DNA of 5,324 nt. Origin: an uncultured Ardenticatenia bacterium (GTDB lineage: Bacteria; Chloroflexota; Anaerolineae; Promineifilales; Promineifilaceae). Made by a program: the position numbers and the translations under genes. Shown piece after piece: positions 5,129 through 5,324 of the stretch. The stretch covers positions 1 through 5,324 of the forward strand of contig CALLZA010000389.1 of NCBI GenBank assembly GCA_937858165.1. The letters are read 5' to 3'. The notes below the pieces were generated by a model. That model searched no databases, was not told where the DNA came from, and was given only the letters and a program-made list of their open reading frames with translations. Each line of letters begins with the position of its first letter. Position 1 is the first letter of the stretch.

Positions 5129-5194
5129 CTGTCTCTTATACACATCTCCGAGCCCACGAGACCGTACTAGATCTCGTATGCCGTCTTCTGCTTG
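5129..5194 (+). other. Illumina Nextera mosaic end, i7 index and P7 adapter (artifact)
   Basis: The Tn5 mosaic end (CTGTCTCTTATACACATCT) plus the Read 2 sequence occupy 5129-5162, the i7 index CGTACTAG (known as N702) 5163-5170, and the P7 flow-cell sequence 5171-5194. All are complete and in library order. Frames reading through it give the contaminant peptide VSYTHL. Confidence 0.98.
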
Positions 5195-5324
5195 AAAAAA
5201 AAAAAACAAACACACGACAACAAGCAAACAAATAGATACAACAAAAGCTATTAGTAACACTAACAAATATCATGTCATAACGAAACAATCTGATGAAAAT
5301 TCGAGAGCTAGTAATCATAACAAA
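5195..5324. other. Poly-A and read noise after the P7 adapter (artifact)
   Basis: Twelve A (5195-5206) are followed by 118 bases of A-rich, patternless sequence quite unlike the GC-rich insert. This is the expected output when a read passes the end of the library molecule. Any open frame here is meaningless, and the stretch should be trimmed. Confidence 0.94.

Noticed and set aside
4873..5235. + strand open frame ending in VSYTHLRAHET
   Set aside because: It reads the GyrA-CTD-like gene out of frame and then the Nextera Read 2 adapter.
5195..5324. AT-rich segment as a foreign or mobile region
   Set aside because: It follows the P7 adapter and poly-A, so it is read noise.

Overview
The window is an assembled contig with Illumina library adapters on both ends. 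Genuine DNA runs from 108 to 5128 (about 5.0 kb). Positions 1-107 and 5129-5324 are synthetic adapter, index, homopolymer and read noise, and no biology should be read from them. The real insert is GC-rich, densely coding and entirely on the + strand. A PCC-type carboxylase with separate biotin carboxylase and carrier genes, a CYTH protein, a stand-alone GyrA C-terminal-domain protein, and short-period repeats in the spacers together suggest an uncultured environmental bacterium. Chloroflexota (Anaerolineae/Ardenticatenia-like) is my best guess, but this is inference and was not tested.

Layout: (1) 109-1092, the 3' two-thirds of an acyl-CoA carboxylase carboxyltransferase (PccB-like), whose 5' end is lost at the adapter junction; (2) 1189-2712, a biotin carboxylase subunit; (3) 2795-3313, a biotin carboxyl carrier protein with its biotinylation lysine; (4) 3388-4029, a CYTH-domain protein (class IV adenylate cyclase / triphosphatase superfamily); (5) 4026-5063, a protein made almost wholly of a GyrA-type six-bladed C-terminal domain, overlapping the CYTH gene by ATGA.

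Genes 1-3 make one biotin-dependent enzyme. The biotin carboxylase charges biotin on the carrier with CO2 at the cost of ATP, and the carboxyltransferase passes it to an acyl-CoA, probably propionyl-CoA, acetyl-CoA or a similar short chain. Genes 4-5 look like a separate, translationally coupled pair of unknown purpose.

The most unusual real signal is in the spacers. Every non-overlapping intergenic gap is filled, starting at or within about 10 bases of the stop codon, by short-period repeats. These are a GGGNNNN heptamer run with G-quadruplex potential (1092-1118), a CAGTNNN heptamer array (2716-2783), and a palindromic element built of 9-bp AATCTGNNN units. The palindrome appears in three places (about 1109-1165, 3314-3367, 5073-5126) in two orientations. 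I see no defence system, CRISPR array, transposase, tRNA or rRNA, and nothing amounting to a clearly new multi-gene system.
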